A program made the translations under genes and the position numbers. From JBKBXU01 sp046313675 (GTDB taxonomy: Bacteria; Bacteroidota; Bacteroidia; Cytophagales; Cytophagaceae), in the NCBI GenBank assembly GCA_046313675.1, contig JBKBXU010000262.1, positions 1 to 6,800 on the forward strand: 6,800 nucleotides of DNA, in the 5' to 3' direction. Below the pieces are notes generated by a model. It did not search any database. It was given only the letters and a program-made list of their open reading frames with translations, and was not told where the DNA came from. Shown one piece after another: positions 6,050 through 6,800 of the stretch. Every line of letters begins with the position of its first letter. Positions within the stretch are counted from its first letter, which is position 1.

Positions 6050-6800
6050 ATGGAAAAGTATGATGTAATCATAATAGGTAGTGGCCTTGGTGGCCTGGAA
6101 TGTGGTGTTATTTTAAGTAGGGAAGGCTATAATGTGCTGGTTTTGGAGAAGAATAAACAGATTGGAGGAAGCCTGCAGACCTTTGTAAGAGATAAGCAAA
6201 TCTTTGATACCGGCATTCATTATGTCGGGGGATTGGAAAAAGGCCAAAACCTTTACCAGTATTTTAAATACCTGGGTGTAATGGATGGTTTAAAATTACA
6301 TAAGCTGGATGAAAACGGCTTTGACGTTATTTCTTTTGAGGGGGAAGACACTGAGTATAAATATGGCCAGGGCTATGATAATTTTATTGAAATCATGTCA
6401 GGGTATTTTCCGGAAGAAAGGGATGCGATTACCAGGTACTGTCAAAAGATCCTTGAGGTTTGCCGGAGTTTTCCTATGTATAACCTGAAGGCCAGCAGCG
6501 GTGACTGGAGCAATATTGCTTACCATGATGTAAATGCCCGGGATTTTATTGCATCATTTACAAAGAACACTAAGTTGCAAGCTGTTTTAGCAGGCAATAA
6601 TGTACTCTATGCCGGTGAAGGCGATAAGACCCCGGTGTACACCCATGCCCTTGTTTTCAACTCGTATATTGAAAGCTCTTATAGATGCATTGATGGCGGA
6701 TCGCAGATTGCCCGTTTGATGACGAGGATAATTATGGATAATGGGGGGAAGGTCATTAAACATGCAAAGGCCAAAAAATTTATTTTTAATGGAGATAAAA
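6050..6800 (+). CDS. CrtI/RetSat-like NAD(P)/FAD-dependent oxidoreductase, 3' end outside window
   Basis: The visible 250 residues are the N-terminal half of an FAD amine-oxidase-fold oxidoreductase related to phytoene desaturases (CrtI) and all-trans-retinol 13,14-reductase (RetSat); such proteins are usually about 500 residues. The dinucleotide-binding motif IIGSGLGGLECG is at 8-19, Glu33 (VLEK) closes the second strand as the ribose ligand, and QIGGSLQTF (37-45) plus FDTGIHYVGG (52-61) are typical of the RetSat-like branch. CIDGGSQIARLM at 213-224 matches the conserved GG-containing helix that precedes the FAD-domain return. The frame remains open to the window edge with no stop. The substrate is not shown by sequence; in this context it could saturate, desaturate or isomerise a polyene or act on the cyclohexanedione/resorcinol ring. 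It follows the fusion gene by 5 bases, so co-transcription is very likely. Confidence 0.88.
   Translation, partial: MEKYDVIIIGSGLGGLECGVILSREGYNVLVLEKNKQIGGSLQTFVRDKQIFDTGIHYVGGLEKGQNLYQYFKYLGVMDGLKLHKLDENGFDVISFEGEDTEYKYGQGYDNFIEIMSGYFPEERDAITRYCQKILEVCRSFPMYNLKASSGDWSNIAYHDVNARDFIASFTKNTKLQAVLAGNNVLYAGEGDKTPVYTHALVFNSYIESSYRCIDGGSQIARLMTRIIMDNGGKVIKHAKAKKFIFNGDK

Noticed and set aside
1..6800. CRISPR array, tRNA, rRNA, insertion sequence or attachment site
   Set aside because: No spaced direct repeats, cloverleaf-like sequence, transposase or terminal inverted repeats were found by eye; nearly all of the window is coding.

Overview
The window looks like part of a flexirubin / aryl-polyene pigment gene cluster from a member of the Bacteroidota (a Flavobacteriia, Sphingobacteriia or Cytophagia relative). 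The reasons are AT-rich DNA, mostly weak Shine-Dalgarno sites, a lyase whose sequence closely follows what I remember of the characterised Flavobacterium johnsoniae tyrosine ammonia-lyase, and a set of neighbours typical of flexirubin loci: an FAD halogenase-like enzyme, an MMPL exporter fused to an acyltransferase and a methyltransferase, and a CrtI/RetSat-like oxidoreductase. No ketosynthase, acyl carrier protein, dehydratase or DarA/DarB gene is visible, so the cluster assignment is inference from these neighbours.

Layout. Positions 1-653 (minus strand) hold the N-terminal 217 codons of an MIO-type aromatic amino acid lyase that runs off the left edge. Positions 654-874 are an AT-rich divergent intergenic region. 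Everything to the right is on the plus strand: an FAD-dependent halogenase-like oxidoreductase (875-2125), a 73-base gap containing a 24-codon ORF that bridges to the next gene (2128-2202), a giant 1281-residue three-domain protein (2199-6044), and after only 5 bases an FAD-dependent desaturase/saturase-like oxidoreductase (6050 onward) that is cut by the right edge.

How the genes could work together (inference). The lyase would deaminate tyrosine to 4-coumarate, the starter for a polyene acid built by enzymes encoded outside the window. The halogenase-like flavoenzyme would modify the phenol end or the resorcinol end. The fused protein would combine an RND-type transporter, an acyl transfer module and an SAM methyltransferase, so that acylation, methylation and movement to the outer membrane may be physically coupled. 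The last oxidoreductase could act on the polyene or the ring. The most unusual item is the trifunctional fusion, with an unexplained hydrophobic linker and a perfect inverted repeat at the DNA level near the junction of its first two modules.
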